A stretch of DNA of 64,000 bases from VXOZ01 sp965220045 (lineage in GTDB: Bacteria > Chloroflexota > UBA11872 > VXOZ01), in assembly GCA_965220045.1 (NCBI GenBank), contig OZ244803.1, forward strand, positions 310,001 through 374,000, in the 5' to 3' direction. The position numbers and the translations under genes are program-made. The stretch's first letter is position 1, and every line of letters begins with the position of its first letter. The notes under the pieces are model-generated. The model did not search any database and was not told where the DNA came from. It saw only the letters and a program-made list of their open reading frames with translations. Positions 1 through 8,266 of the stretch are shown here, in pieces.

Positions 1-1542
1 TTCCTAGCGCTCGTATTGCTGGCAACCAGTTTTCTGGTGGCGTCGGCGCACTCTGGTGATTCCACGGCGAAGATCACGATTGCCCGTGTGGACACCGAGA
101 GCGACGTACACGTCGGCACGAAGCTGAAATTCCTCGTCATCATTGAGCGGGGTGGTCATAATATCATCCACACGGCTACGGTGGGCAGCGTTTATTCACA
201 GGATGTAGACGGTACCGATACGCTAAGCGCTCCAAATGTGCAATTGGGCACGGCATCGGGTGTGGCAGCGGGTACCGGCACAGATGATGCATTTACGGGT
301 TCAGACCCTGCACTCACGTCTGCTAGTCCTGTGGGTACCATCGCCGAATTCGTGTATACGGTTCAGGATGGAGAATTGGGCAGCGCCCAGCAGCGCACTA
401 TTCCCATTCAGTTCCAGCTCATTGTCGCCGCAGGTGTCGATGATGATCCCACCGCTGGCGACGGTCACCCCCACTTGAACACTGACACTGACGATAGCGG
501 CACCAACGACCAACTCGTGATCAAGAGTAACGTTGTCAATGTTGTCGTGACGAAGGATCCGGGCACAGGTGACGGCGCTTCGCAGGTGACGGTAAACGTG
601 GCCATGACGCGTCCTGACGACATTGCCGCGAGCGAGAAGGTCAAGTTCACGGTGAGTTCGGAGACCGGCAAGTATGGGTTTGGTCCGAAGCCGCTCATCG
701 TCAGCAAGCAGTTGTATGACGAAGATGGTGACAAGGACGGCGGTCTGGTCGCCGTGGCGGTATTCACTTTGGCGGATCTGCAGAGCAACTCTGTGAGTGC
801 GGAGCAGTCGAAGGAATACACGCTGGTGCAGGATGACATCGATGCTTCGAAGGTCGAGTTCTCCTACGCTGTTGAAATCACGGCTGCCGACCTTGATGGC
901 GAACCCGCCAACTATGCCACAGACAAGACCCAGAAGGGCACCTTCAACCTGGCGCCACCGGCACCTGAGCCGGAAGCCACACCAGAGCCGGCGGTCGGCA
1001 TGACGACTTCGGCGACGGTGACGAAGGGTGAGGGCAACCTCATCGACATCGAGCGGCATGACGGCGGCGCCGACTTCAGTCTTGGCGTTGGTATCCTGGA
1101 CGCAAATGGCATGCTGCATCCGCATAATAACGGTTACATCCGCGACAGTGACCTTGGTCAGACGTACGCGGTGGTGAACCGTGAGTCGGACGGCATGATC
1201 GTGCGTGTCTGGATCTCGTCATCCAGTCCTCACGTGGGCGATATTGACTGGGCTTCCGTGCTGGACTTCTACAACGTGCCGGCGGACGTCGTGAACGCGA
1301 TTCCGTTGGATCACACGGTACCGTCAGCGAACCAGTTGGTTGATGCCGGTGGTACGTGGTATGTCTACACGGGTGGCGCTTGGCGGCACATTCCCGACAT
1401 CCCGACGTTCCAGTCGCGTGGTTACTACTACTGCGACTTGACGACGGCGACTGCGGATTGGGCCGACAGTATCATGACTGGTCAGGCATTGCCTTCCAGT
1501 GGTGGCGCAGAGGATCCCGACTATCCTGTTTGCCACTCATAA
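1..1542 (+). CDS. secreted surface protein, 5'-truncated by the window edge (tandem paralog 1)
   Basis: The reading frame is open from base 1, and the first codons encode the hydrophobic part of a signal peptide (FLALVLLATSFLVASAHS). They align with residues 10-27 of the complete paralog at 2387-3910, so the true start lies upstream of the window and the TTG at 16 is not the start. The order is signal peptide, two beta-rich Ig-like stretches of about 130 residues, a short Pro/Glu linker (PAPEPEATPEPA), then a C-terminal module of about 170 residues. That module carries GYIRDSDLGQTYAVVNRESD, the WRHIPDIPTFQSRGY motif and two Cys near the end that could form a disulfide. HIPDxxTF-type motifs occur in secreted proteins of Chloroflexota and Gram-positive bacteria; their role is not known to me. 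No enzyme motif is visible. An extracellular structural or binding role is inference. Confidence 0.8.
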   Translation, partial: FLALVLLATSFLVASAHSGDSTAKITIARVDTESDVHVGTKLKFLVIIERGGHNIIHTATVGSVYSQDVDGTDTLSAPNVQLGTASGVAAGTGTDDAFTGSDPALTSASPVGTIAEFVYTVQDGELGSAQQRTIPIQFQLIVAAGVDDDPTAGDGHPHLNTDTDDSGTNDQLVIKSNVVNVVVTKDPGTGDGASQVTVNVAMTRPDDIAASEKVKFTVSSETGKYGFGPKPLIVSKQLYDEDGDKDGGLVAVAVFTLADLQSNSVSAEQSKEYTLVQDDIDASKVEFSYAVEITAADLDGEPANYATDKTQKGTFNLAPPAPEPEATPEPAVGMTTSATVTKGEGNLIDIERHDGGADFSLGVGILDANGMLHPHNNGYIRDSDLGQTYAVVNRESDGMIVRVWISSSSPHVGDIDWASVLDFYNVPADVVNAIPLDHTVPSANQLVDAGGTWYVYTGGAWRHIPDIPTFQSRGYYYCDLTTATADWADSIMTGQALPSSGGAEDPDYPVCHS

Positions 1543-1662
1543 AGATGCATTGAAGCTGTATAGGCAGGAAACACATAGTGTTATCAGTAAACCGGGATAG
1601 CAGAAGCGTGATGACCGCACGCTAGCGGCCCGGGGGTCTGTACAGTCTCCTTATGCTACGGC

Positions 1663-1696
1663 AAGAGCCGGTGTCTGTGGCAGGACACCGGCTCTT
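1663..1696 (+). terminator. 13-bp-stem hairpin after surface-protein gene 1
   Basis: AAGAGCCGGTGTC (1663-1675) and GACACCGGCTCTT (1684-1696) are perfect reverse complements separated by 8 nt. It lies about 120 nt after the stop codon. The run of T after it is poor, so it may be a terminator or an RNA-stabilising hairpin. The same 13-bp stem, with a similar loop, recurs after paralog 2 (4032-4065). Confidence 0.55.
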
Positions 1697-1785
1697 GTAG
1701 TTAAGGAACGTCCCTATCCTGTTAGATGTGCTTGACGTGCCTGGGTGAACTGCCATTGTGCAGCCTGGGCACGTTTTGGTATTTC

Positions 1786-1965
1786 CCCCTCACCCCGGCC
1801 CTCTCCCACTGGGAGAGGGAGAAAGAGGCGGCAGAGCGTGACTTGCCCCCTCTCCTCGGAGAGAAGGAGTAAGTGGTGGCTGAACGTGTCTTGTCCCCTC
1901 TCCTGGGAGAGAGGGAGGAAGAGGTGGGTGAGTGGGGGTCGATGGTCCCCTCTCCTTGGGCCGTG
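1786..1965. repeat. tandem array of CCCTCTCC hairpins, about 48-52 bp period
   Basis: CCCTCTCC begins at 1799, 1848, 1896 and 1948. The first three copies are each followed within a few bases by the near-complement (GGGAGAGGG, GGAGAGAAGG, GGGAGAGAGGG) and then by a similar spacer containing AAG(A/T)GG(T/C)GG and a segment ending in CTTG(C/T)C. The fourth is cut short (CCCTCTCCTTGGGCC). This is a known style of Chloroflexota and cyanobacterial intergenic palindrome, here multiplied in tandem. Confidence 0.7.
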
Positions 1966-2386
1966 GCGGCAAGGCAGGGGTCTGGCAATGCGCGGTGGAT
2001 GTACCCTCTTGCAGCGCATTGACCACTCTGCTACACTTTTAAGGCAAGACCGAGTAGCGTACGCCCTGCCGCACACTGCAGTGCGGTGGCGGACGCTGAA
2101 GGTGCGCATGAAGTTCAGTGAGATGTGTTCTGCATTAGCGTACCGTGCTCCTGGCGCTACCGACCAGGTCAGCAACGATCTCCCTACCAGTCCTCCATCC
2201 GGAGACTGTGACATCCACGCACGATTCCGCCTCCGCGCGGAATAGCCACCAAGAAGGGAGCCTATTCACTCACGCGCCGCTGTAGCCCGGAATCGGGTGT
2301 GTCTTTCGAGCTTTTGTTTTCTGCTTTGCAATTGGAAACTGTGCTGCTCTAAGGAAGCAGACGTTCTAGTGAAAGGATAGGGAACT

Positions 2387-3910
2387 GTGAGACCATTGTC
2401 TCGTTTGTTGAGCGTTTTGCTCGCGCTTATCTTGTTGGCTACGTCGCTATTGACGGTGTCCGCGCATGACACCACCAATCACACTGAAACCGATCCAACA
2501 TACGGCGCCAGGGTAATCCTCACCCGTACGGACGACAAGGACCCCGTACATCCCGGTACGCTATTGACCTTTAGTCTCTATGTGCAGCGTGGAGACCATC
2601 ATGGGATTCCCGATGATGCTATGCTTACGAGTCCCGGCAGTAGTCCGGTGGAGATTGGCGACTATCTCCTGCCCGGTGGCAGGCAAGCAATCACGAAAGA
2701 GATCGAGTATACCGTACAGCCCAGTGACCTTGGCGGCGCTATCCGGCGCGCTGCGCCAATCAGATTCAGGCTAACGTTCACGCCGGTAGAAGACAGTGGT
2801 GACACACCATACTTAGGTGATCACCCTGAAGCCGTCATCGTGAGCAACGATTACCCTGTCATCATCACCAAGAAGGGTGAAGCATCGAGTGGAGATGGCT
2901 CTGCCGAGGTGGAGATTGTGTTCAGTGTGGAGGAGCCGGATGTAATCGCCGAAGGTGAGAATGTCGTATTCAAAGTGTCGGCGGTCACCGGCAAGTATGC
3001 GCTGGTCACCAAGCCGTTCGTCGTCCGCAAGCGGTTGTACGACGACAACGGCGACAGAATCGGCGCCGCTGCTCATGCTAGAACCATCATCATTCGGTAC
3101 CTTAATACCAACTCGGTGAGCGCTGAGGAGGAAGCGACCTATGTCTTGACGGATGACGACATAGACGCCGCAACAATCGAGTTCTTCTATGAGTTTACTG
3201 TTGAAGATACCGATCTGAGAACCTCTGACGGCAGTTCTTCGGATCTCGATGAAGACTACGAAGAGACCTTCAAGGGATCCTACATAATCGGCCAGAATCT
3301 GGTGTCTGCGACACCAACGCCGACAGCGGCGAGGCCGACACCAACCCCGATACCGAACCAGCTCGTGGGAACGTCGAGCGCGGCCAGGGTAACGCGGCGG
3401 GGTAGCAACCAAATCTACTTCGATCTCTACCGCGGCCAGGACTTCACCATGAGCATTGGCTACATCGCCCGCGACGGTTCACGTGGCTACCATCGCAATG
3501 GCTACATTCGCGACGCGAGCCTGGGCCAGACCTATGCTGTGGTGAATCGCGAGTCCGATAACCGGGTGGTCCGCATCTGGATTGCCCCGGATAGCCCTGA
3601 GCGCTTCCAGGTGCCGTGGCAAGAAGTGCTGGAATTCTGGACCTTCCCACGGAGTGTTGTGGACGCCATTCCGTTGGATCACTTGCATCCGGCCCCGAAC
3701 CAACTAGTGGACGTGAGTGGGAACTACTATGTGTTCTATGCCGGCGCATGGCGGCACATTCCCGACATCCCCACGTTCCAAGCGCGCGGCTACTTCTGGT
3801 GCGACATTACGTCGGCGGACCCGAACTTCCTACGACGCGTCGCGGTCGGACGAGCATTGGCTCCCAGCGGCACGGCGGAAATCGCGAACTATCCGAACTG
3901 CCGTGAGTGA
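2387..3910 (+). CDS. secreted surface protein (tandem paralog 2)
   Basis: A 507-residue protein starting at GTG with AAAGGATAGGG upstream. Residues 1-26 form a clear signal peptide ending SLLTVSAHD. Residues about 40-160 and 170-300 look like two Ig-like beta domains (the conserved phrase VTGKYxLVxKPFVVxKRLYDD in the second is shared with paralog 1). A Thr/Pro linker (SATPTPTAARPTPTPIP) at about 308-325 leads to the C-terminal 170-residue module with GYIRDASLGQTYAVVNRESD, WRHIPDIPTFQARGYFWC and a terminal YPNC. The C-terminal module is the best conserved part between the paralogs, while the linkers have diverged in sequence. No LPXTG or C-terminal membrane anchor is seen, so it is probably released or bound non-covalently. 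Function unknown. Confidence 0.85.
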   Translation: MRPLSRLLSVLLALILLATSLLTVSAHDTTNHTETDPTYGARVILTRTDDKDPVHPGTLLTFSLYVQRGDHHGIPDDAMLTSPGSSPVEIGDYLLPGGRQAITKEIEYTVQPSDLGGAIRRAAPIRFRLTFTPVEDSGDTPYLGDHPEAVIVSNDYPVIITKKGEASSGDGSAEVEIVFSVEEPDVIAEGENVVFKVSAVTGKYALVTKPFVVRKRLYDDNGDRIGAAAHARTIIIRYLNTNSVSAEEEATYVLTDDDIDAATIEFFYEFTVEDTDLRTSDGSSSDLDEDYEETFKGSYIIGQNLVSATPTPTAARPTPTPIPNQLVGTSSAARVTRRGSNQIYFDLYRGQDFTMSIGYIARDGSRGYHRNGYIRDASLGQTYAVVNRESDNRVVRIWIAPDSPERFQVPWQEVLEFWTFPRSVVDAIPLDHLHPAPNQLVDVSGNYYVFYAGAWRHIPDIPTFQARGYFWCDITSADPNFLRRVAVGRALAPSGTAEIANYPNCRE

Positions 3911-4031
3911 CCGCCGCACAGTGGCTGCACGGGCGCCTGGCAACTGGGTTGCCGCGGTGACCGGCGGCGCGCGGGCCTGACAGCCTGACGCCAACGGTCA
4001 CGGGGCCCGCATAGCCTCGCGAGACAATGAA

Positions 4032-4065
4032 AAGAGCCGGTGTCTTGCACAGGACACCGGCTCTT
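4032..4065 (+). terminator. 13-bp-stem hairpin after surface-protein gene 2
   Basis: AAGAGCCGGTGTC (4032-4044) pairs perfectly with GACACCGGCTCTT (4053-4065) around an 8-nt loop. The stem is identical to that at 1663-1696, which shows that the duplication included the 3' flank, or that the hairpin is kept by selection. The stretch 3911-4198 holds no gene. Confidence 0.55.
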
Positions 4066-4198
4066 GGCATGCCCGCCACGGCGAGGCCGCGCACGCACCG
4101 GGCCTCCGGTTGACAGCGCCGCCGCCAGCGCCTATGTTCAATGCGGGCGCATCTGAATAAGGCTTCTTCCGGGATCACCGGCGCTAGGGAAAAAGAAT

Positions 4199-5413
4199 AT
4201 GGTAGGCAGGCAATTTACGGTCCACGCGGGCAATCACACACGGCGGCATTGTCCGGTTTGGGTAAGCGGCGCGGGGCTCGATCCGGCCCGCGACTACGTG
4301 GTGGTGTCCGACGCGAGCAAAACGGCGCTGCCCGCGCAGGCGGTGGAAACGGCGGACGGCGTGCGTTTGGTGTGGCTGCTGCCCGCGCTGGCGGCCAACG
4401 CCAGTGAGACGTTCACGCTGGAGGCAGGCGTGCGGGACAGGATGGATGCCGCGCCCACGCAGGGGGCGATCTTTCGCGGGAATGACGGACCGGTGACCGT
4501 TGCTGACGGCACGTACGGCGTGGACGTGCACCTGGACGGCGCGCTTTTCACCACCTATCACCACGCCGCGCAGCACAACAAGCAGTTCCTCTACCCCGTG
4601 ATCGGCCCCACCGGCCGGGGCATGACGCGGGGCTATCCCATGGTGTCGGATATTCCTGGCGAGAAGCACGACCATCCGCATCACAAGTCGATCCACGTGG
4701 CCCACGGCGACGTGAACGGCGTGGACCTGTGGAGCGAGCTCGACGACCACGGCTTCCAGCGCCACGTTTCTTTTTCCCCTGCTTTCGGCGCCGGCAGTGC
4801 CTATGTGAGTGGTCCCGTGTGCGGGGCGTTTCGCTCGCGCAGCCAGTGGGTGAGCCGCAGCGAGCAGCCGGTGGTGACGGAGGAGAAGCACGTGGTGGTC
4901 TATGCCCCCGCGCCGGACGCGCGCATCCTGGACATCACCGTGACCCTGCACGCCACGGAGGGGCCGGTGCGCTTTGGCGATACGAAGGAAGGGGCCATGC
5001 TCTCGGTGCGGGTGGCGAGCAGCATGGATGCCGACGCCGACGGCGAGATCGTGAACGCCTACGGCGGCAGGGGCGAGGACGAGTGCTTCGGCTCCCGCGC
5101 GCAGTGGATGGACTACGTGGGGCCGGTGGACGGTACGACGGTGGGCCTGGCGGTGTTCGATCACCCCACCAGCTTCCGCTACCCTACCTACTGGCACGTG
5201 CGCAACTACGGCCTGATGCACGCGAATTGCTTCGCCTGGCGTGAGTTCCTGGGACACCCCGGCGTGGACGGCAGCTACGTTCTGCCCGAAGGCGCCCGCC
5301 TGCGCTGCAAATTCCGCGTCTACCTCCACACCGGCAACACGCGAGACGCGGGCGTGCAGGAGCGGTACCATGATTTCATCGCCCCACCGGTGGTGGAAGT
5401 GGAGCAATGGTAG
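4199..5413 (+). CDS. DUF6807 / PmoA-family protein
   Basis: 404 residues. The central block HDHPHHKSIHVAHGDVNGVDLW (about residues 161-182) is the hallmark of the DUF6807 family, which databases label 'methane oxygenase PmoA' although it has nothing to do with particulate methane monooxygenase. The N-terminal 80 residues match the beta-rich domain usual in this family. Members generally occur in polysaccharide or sugar-derivative catabolic loci with Gfo/Idh oxidoreductases and TIM-barrel isomerases, which fits this window. The His-rich block suggests a metal or sugar site, but the reaction is unknown. The start ATG has a weak AGGGAAAAAG leader. No signal peptide is seen, so it is probably cytoplasmic. 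Confidence 0.82.
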   Translation: MVGRQFTVHAGNHTRRHCPVWVSGAGLDPARDYVVVSDASKTALPAQAVETADGVRLVWLLPALAANASETFTLEAGVRDRMDAAPTQGAIFRGNDGPVTVADGTYGVDVHLDGALFTTYHHAAQHNKQFLYPVIGPTGRGMTRGYPMVSDIPGEKHDHPHHKSIHVAHGDVNGVDLWSELDDHGFQRHVSFSPAFGAGSAYVSGPVCGAFRSRSQWVSRSEQPVVTEEKHVVVYAPAPDARILDITVTLHATEGPVRFGDTKEGAMLSVRVASSMDADADGEIVNAYGGRGEDECFGSRAQWMDYVGPVDGTTVGLAVFDHPTSFRYPTYWHVRNYGLMHANCFAWREFLGHPGVDGSYVLPEGARLRCKFRVYLHTGNTRDAGVQERYHDFIAPPVVEVEQW

Positions 5414-5498
5414 CTGTTTGGTCAACACCGCATGATAGAATGTTGCAGAGAAGTGAATTGTAGAACTTGAATGCCCTTCGAGTGCTCCTGCGAACACA

Positions 5499-5858
5499 GT
5501 GGAAGAACAGCAACGTACTATGGGGCGCCCAATTGCCACCAACTACCAGTCTGACGGAAAGAAGGGTGCCGTCTTGATTCGACCAATTGCGGTAGAAGCA
5601 CGCGGGGGCTATCGAATCTGGATCCAATTCTCGGATGGGTCTGCCGGTGTGATCGATCTCTCACACTTGGCAGGACGCGGTGTATTTGAAGTGTGGCTGG
5701 AGCGCTCGTATTTCGAGAATGTGCGCATCACGCCGAACCGTGCAGTCGCTTGGGGAGAAGACATCGAGCTTTGTCCCGATGCACTTTACCTGCAACTTAC
5801 GGGCAAATCAGTACAAGAGTACATGCCTCAGGTAGATCGTCTCGGCACCCATGCCTGA
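5499..5858 (+). CDS. DUF2442-domain protein (possible antitoxin-like partner)
   Basis: 119 residues; the DUF2442 domain covers about residues 30-100 (GGYRIWIQFSDGS, IDLSHLAGRGVFEVW, ELCPDALYLQL). DUF2442 proteins are small and are often encoded next to DUF4160 proteins in pairs annotated as putative toxin-antitoxin modules. Here the stop codon overlaps the DUF4160 gene start by 8 nt. The start is uncertain: GTG at 5499 has no good ribosome-binding site, and ATG at 5520 is an alternative that still keeps the whole domain. Toxin or antitoxin activity is inference from pairing only. Confidence 0.7.
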   Translation: MEEQQRTMGRPIATNYQSDGKKGAVLIRPIAVEARGGYRIWIQFSDGSAGVIDLSHLAGRGVFEVWLERSYFENVRITPNRAVAWGEDIELCPDALYLQLTGKSVQEYMPQVDRLGTHA

Positions 5859-6111
5859 ACTCTGCCGGTTCTACGGCATTGTCATCCGCATGTATTTCGC
5901 CGACCACGCGCCGCCTCACTTTCATGCCCAATACGGCGGAGATGAAGTCGTTGTGGGGATCGATACGTTGGCCGTTCTTCAAGGGCGTCTGCCGCCACGC
6001 GCGTTAGGGTTAGTAACTGAGTGGGCCTCCCTCCACAGTTTAGATTTGCGCCTCGCTTGGGAGCGCGCAATGCGCCATGAGAATCCCGGTAGGATTGCTC
6101 CCCTTGAGTAA
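5851..6111 (+). CDS. DUF4160-domain protein
   Basis: 86 residues matching the full DUF4160 family: MPxLxRFYGIVIRMYFxDH, APPHFHAQYGG and the C-terminal helix with EWASLH and WERA. The His residues of HAPPHFHA (about 19-25) are near-invariant in the family. The ATG lies inside the end of the DUF2442 gene, so the pair is translationally coupled. Usual family length, nothing truncated. Function is not established; often listed as a putative toxin-antitoxin component. Confidence 0.85.
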   Translation: MPELCRFYGIVIRMYFADHAPPHFHAQYGGDEVVVGIDTLAVLQGRLPPRALGLVTEWASLHSLDLRLAWERAMRHENPGRIAPLE

Positions 6112-6227
6112 GCGTAGGGGTGACCGGAATCACATCTCACCAGAACCAAGGCATACAGAGTTTCCAAGTTTGCCGTAGGCGACTTCCTGATGATATTCCC
6201 GCTTGGCAGTGAAATGGAGGAGAGGTG

Positions 6228-7937
6228 ATGGCACAGAAAGACACCAACTTTGACATAACGCAAGAAATAAACGTCCCGGTGCCCATGCGCGACGGGACGA
6301 TTCTCCGCGCAGACGTGTATCGTCCCGTCGCGCCCGGCGCGTATCCCGTGCTGCTCTGCCGCACCCCCTATGACAAGACCGATCAGGGCATCGGCCAGGA
6401 GCTTGCGCGGCGGGGGTACATTGCGGTGGTGCAGGACGTGCGAGGGCGCTACGCGTCGGACGGCGAATTCCGTCCCGGTTTCTACCGCGCCGACACCTAT
6501 GACGACGTGGACGGCTACGACACGGTGGAGTGGGCGGCGGGGCTGCCCGGCTCCACCGGCAAAGTGGGCACCTACGGCGGTTCCTACAACGGCTGGACGC
6601 AATGGGAGCTGGCCCACACGCGCCCGCCGCATCTGGCTACCATGATCCCCAGCGCCATCGCCGCGAACCTGCTCGACCGCGAGCTGGGCGGGGTGCTGCG
6701 TCTGGGCCGCGTGTTGTGGTGGAGCGTCAACTCGCTGGCGCCGGACCTGCGCATCCACATCGGCGATACCAAGGGGCCCACCACGAATGCCGACGCCGAG
6801 CACATTTGGCTGGAACAGGACCGCAGCAAGTGGCTCTGGTTTCTGCCGCTGCTGGATATTCCCGACGACGTGCTCTCCGACATTAAGCCGCACTTTCACC
6901 ATTGGCTGAACGACCATGCCCAAGACCATTTCGGCTTCTTGCAGAAGCACCGCAACGTGGACGTGCCGGTGCTCAGCATTACCGGCTGGTACGACCAGCA
7001 GATCGGCACCATCAAGCACTTCACCGGCATGCGGGCCAACGGCATGACCGCCCACGCCCGCGACAACCAGTACCTCATCGTAGGACCGTGGACACACACC
7101 ACCGCCGACTTGACCCGCACGGTGGGTGCGGTGGACTTCGGCCCGGCGGCGGAGCGGGACTACTACGCCATCGCCGACGCCTGGTACCGCGCCTGGCTGA
7201 AGGACGATCCCAGCGGCATCGTCGACTGGCCGCCAATACAGCTCTTCGTGATGGGCGCGAACACGTGGCGGAGCGAAAACGAGTGGCCGCTGGCGCGCAC
7301 CCAGTACACCAACTTCTACTTTCACAGTGGCGGCAACGCGAATACGCCCTTAGGTGACGGCGTGCTCTCGCGGGAGGCGCCGAGCGAGGAGCCAGCGGAC
7401 CACTTTGCCTACGACCCCCGCGATCCTGTGATGACCCTGTACACCGGTCCCGGCCAGCAAGTGCCCCTTGATCAACGGGCGTTACAGCACCGGCGCGATG
7501 TCCTGTCGTATGCGACGCCGCCGTTGGAAAGTCCGTTGGAAGTCACCGGGCCGATTACGGTCACGTTGTGGGCGGCGTCCTCCGCGCGCGATACGGACTT
7601 TGTCGTCAAGCTCATTGACGTGTGGCCGGATGGCTTCACCCAAGAGCTCTGCCACGGCATTGTGCGTGCCCGCTACCGGGAGTCCTATACGAAGCCAACG
7701 CTACTCGAGCCGGATGCCGTTTATCAGTACACGATCCAGGTAAATCCCACCAGCAATTGCTTCCTGCCCGGCCACCGCCTGCGTATCGACATTTCCAGCA
7801 GCGACTTTCCCAATTTCGACCGTAACCATAACACGGGCCTGGACGATTACGCCGACCCAGCCCTGGTCACCGCGCGGCAGACGATCTTTCACGACCACGC
7901 GCGGCCCTCGCACGTGACCCTGCCGGTGGTACCCTGA
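6228..7937 (+). CDS. CocE/NonD family hydrolase (X-Pro dipeptidyl-peptidase-like esterase)
   Basis: 569 residues from the ATG at 6228, preceded by GGAGGAGAGG; the GTG three bases earlier is in frame but falls in the ribosome-binding site. Residues about 15-330 form the alpha/beta-hydrolase domain. The nucleophile is Ser119 in GTYGGSYNGW, the DVRGRYASDGEF block (about 70-82) is typical of the family, and the catalytic His is probably in GPWTHTT (about 287). The C-terminal half (about 345-569) is the jelly-roll domain with SSxFPNFDRNHNTG. CocE-type enzymes cleave esters or amides such as cocaine, glutaryl-7-ACA or X-Pro peptides; the substrate here cannot be told. No signal peptide. Transcribed alone as far as can be seen. 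Confidence 0.9.
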   Translation: MAQKDTNFDITQEINVPVPMRDGTILRADVYRPVAPGAYPVLLCRTPYDKTDQGIGQELARRGYIAVVQDVRGRYASDGEFRPGFYRADTYDDVDGYDTVEWAAGLPGSTGKVGTYGGSYNGWTQWELAHTRPPHLATMIPSAIAANLLDRELGGVLRLGRVLWWSVNSLAPDLRIHIGDTKGPTTNADAEHIWLEQDRSKWLWFLPLLDIPDDVLSDIKPHFHHWLNDHAQDHFGFLQKHRNVDVPVLSITGWYDQQIGTIKHFTGMRANGMTAHARDNQYLIVGPWTHTTADLTRTVGAVDFGPAAERDYYAIADAWYRAWLKDDPSGIVDWPPIQLFVMGANTWRSENEWPLARTQYTNFYFHSGGNANTPLGDGVLSREAPSEEPADHFAYDPRDPVMTLYTGPGQQVPLDQRALQHRRDVLSYATPPLESPLEVTGPITVTLWAASSARDTDFVVKLIDVWPDGFTQELCHGIVRARYRESYTKPTLLEPDAVYQYTIQVNPTSNCFLPGHRLRIDISSSDFPNFDRNHNTGLDDYADPALVTARQTIFHDHARPSHVTLPVVP

Positions 7938-8075
7938 GAGCGTCCGTCTTGGGAAGGTTGCAAGAATGCTTAAACGGTTAGAGTCGGATGCCGCTGATGT
8001 TGCGTAGTCTGGCATGCATGGCTAGTTCGCCAAATGGGCCGGTACTAAATGCGCCATGAGTGCGGCGTCATGTTC

Positions 8076-8190
8076 GACAACCCGTTCGCGCTTCGACAAG
8101 CTCAGCACGAACGGGTTGTCATCAGAGTAGCAGCGATTCCGTCCGCCCTGAGCCTGCCTGTCCTGAGCCTGTCGAAGGGACGAAGGGTGA
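8076..8190. repeat. REP-like palindromes of the TTCGACAAGCTCAG family
   Basis: GACAACCCGTTCG (8076-8088) pairs perfectly with CGAACGGGTTGTC (8108-8120), and the loop holds CTTCGACAAGCTCAG. A second, degraded copy in the opposite sense (GCCCTGAGCCTG...CTGTCGAAGGGACG) follows at 8152-8182. Related copies are at about 9370-9425 and 20452-20480. Apart from this, the 7938-8266 intergenic stretch shows nothing but the ribosome-binding site of the next gene. Confidence 0.75.
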
Positions 8191-8266
8191 AGGGAATTGC
8201 CGCGCACGGCAGGGAATAGCAGCCAATCAGTTGAACAAACAGACATGACCGGAGGTCAATCCAACA

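Larger units (their letters stand above)
1543..2386. other. 844-bp intergenic region between the tandem surface-protein genes
   Basis: No convincing gene. Open frames exist on both strands because of the low-complexity CCCTCTCC/GGGAGAGG repeats, but they have Pro/Arg/Gly-rich repetitive translations and no ribosome-binding sites. It holds the hairpin at 1663-1696, a hairpin array at 1786-1965, and the leader of the next gene, where AAAGGATAGGG precedes the GTG at 2387. Confidence 0.7.

Noticed and set aside
1745..2245. 166-residue open frames on both strands in the hairpin array
   Set aside because: Produced by the repeats; low-complexity translation.
4184..5542. 452-residue minus-strand frame opposite the DUF6807 gene
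   Set aside because: Shadow of the real gene; His/Val/Arg-rich, no family.
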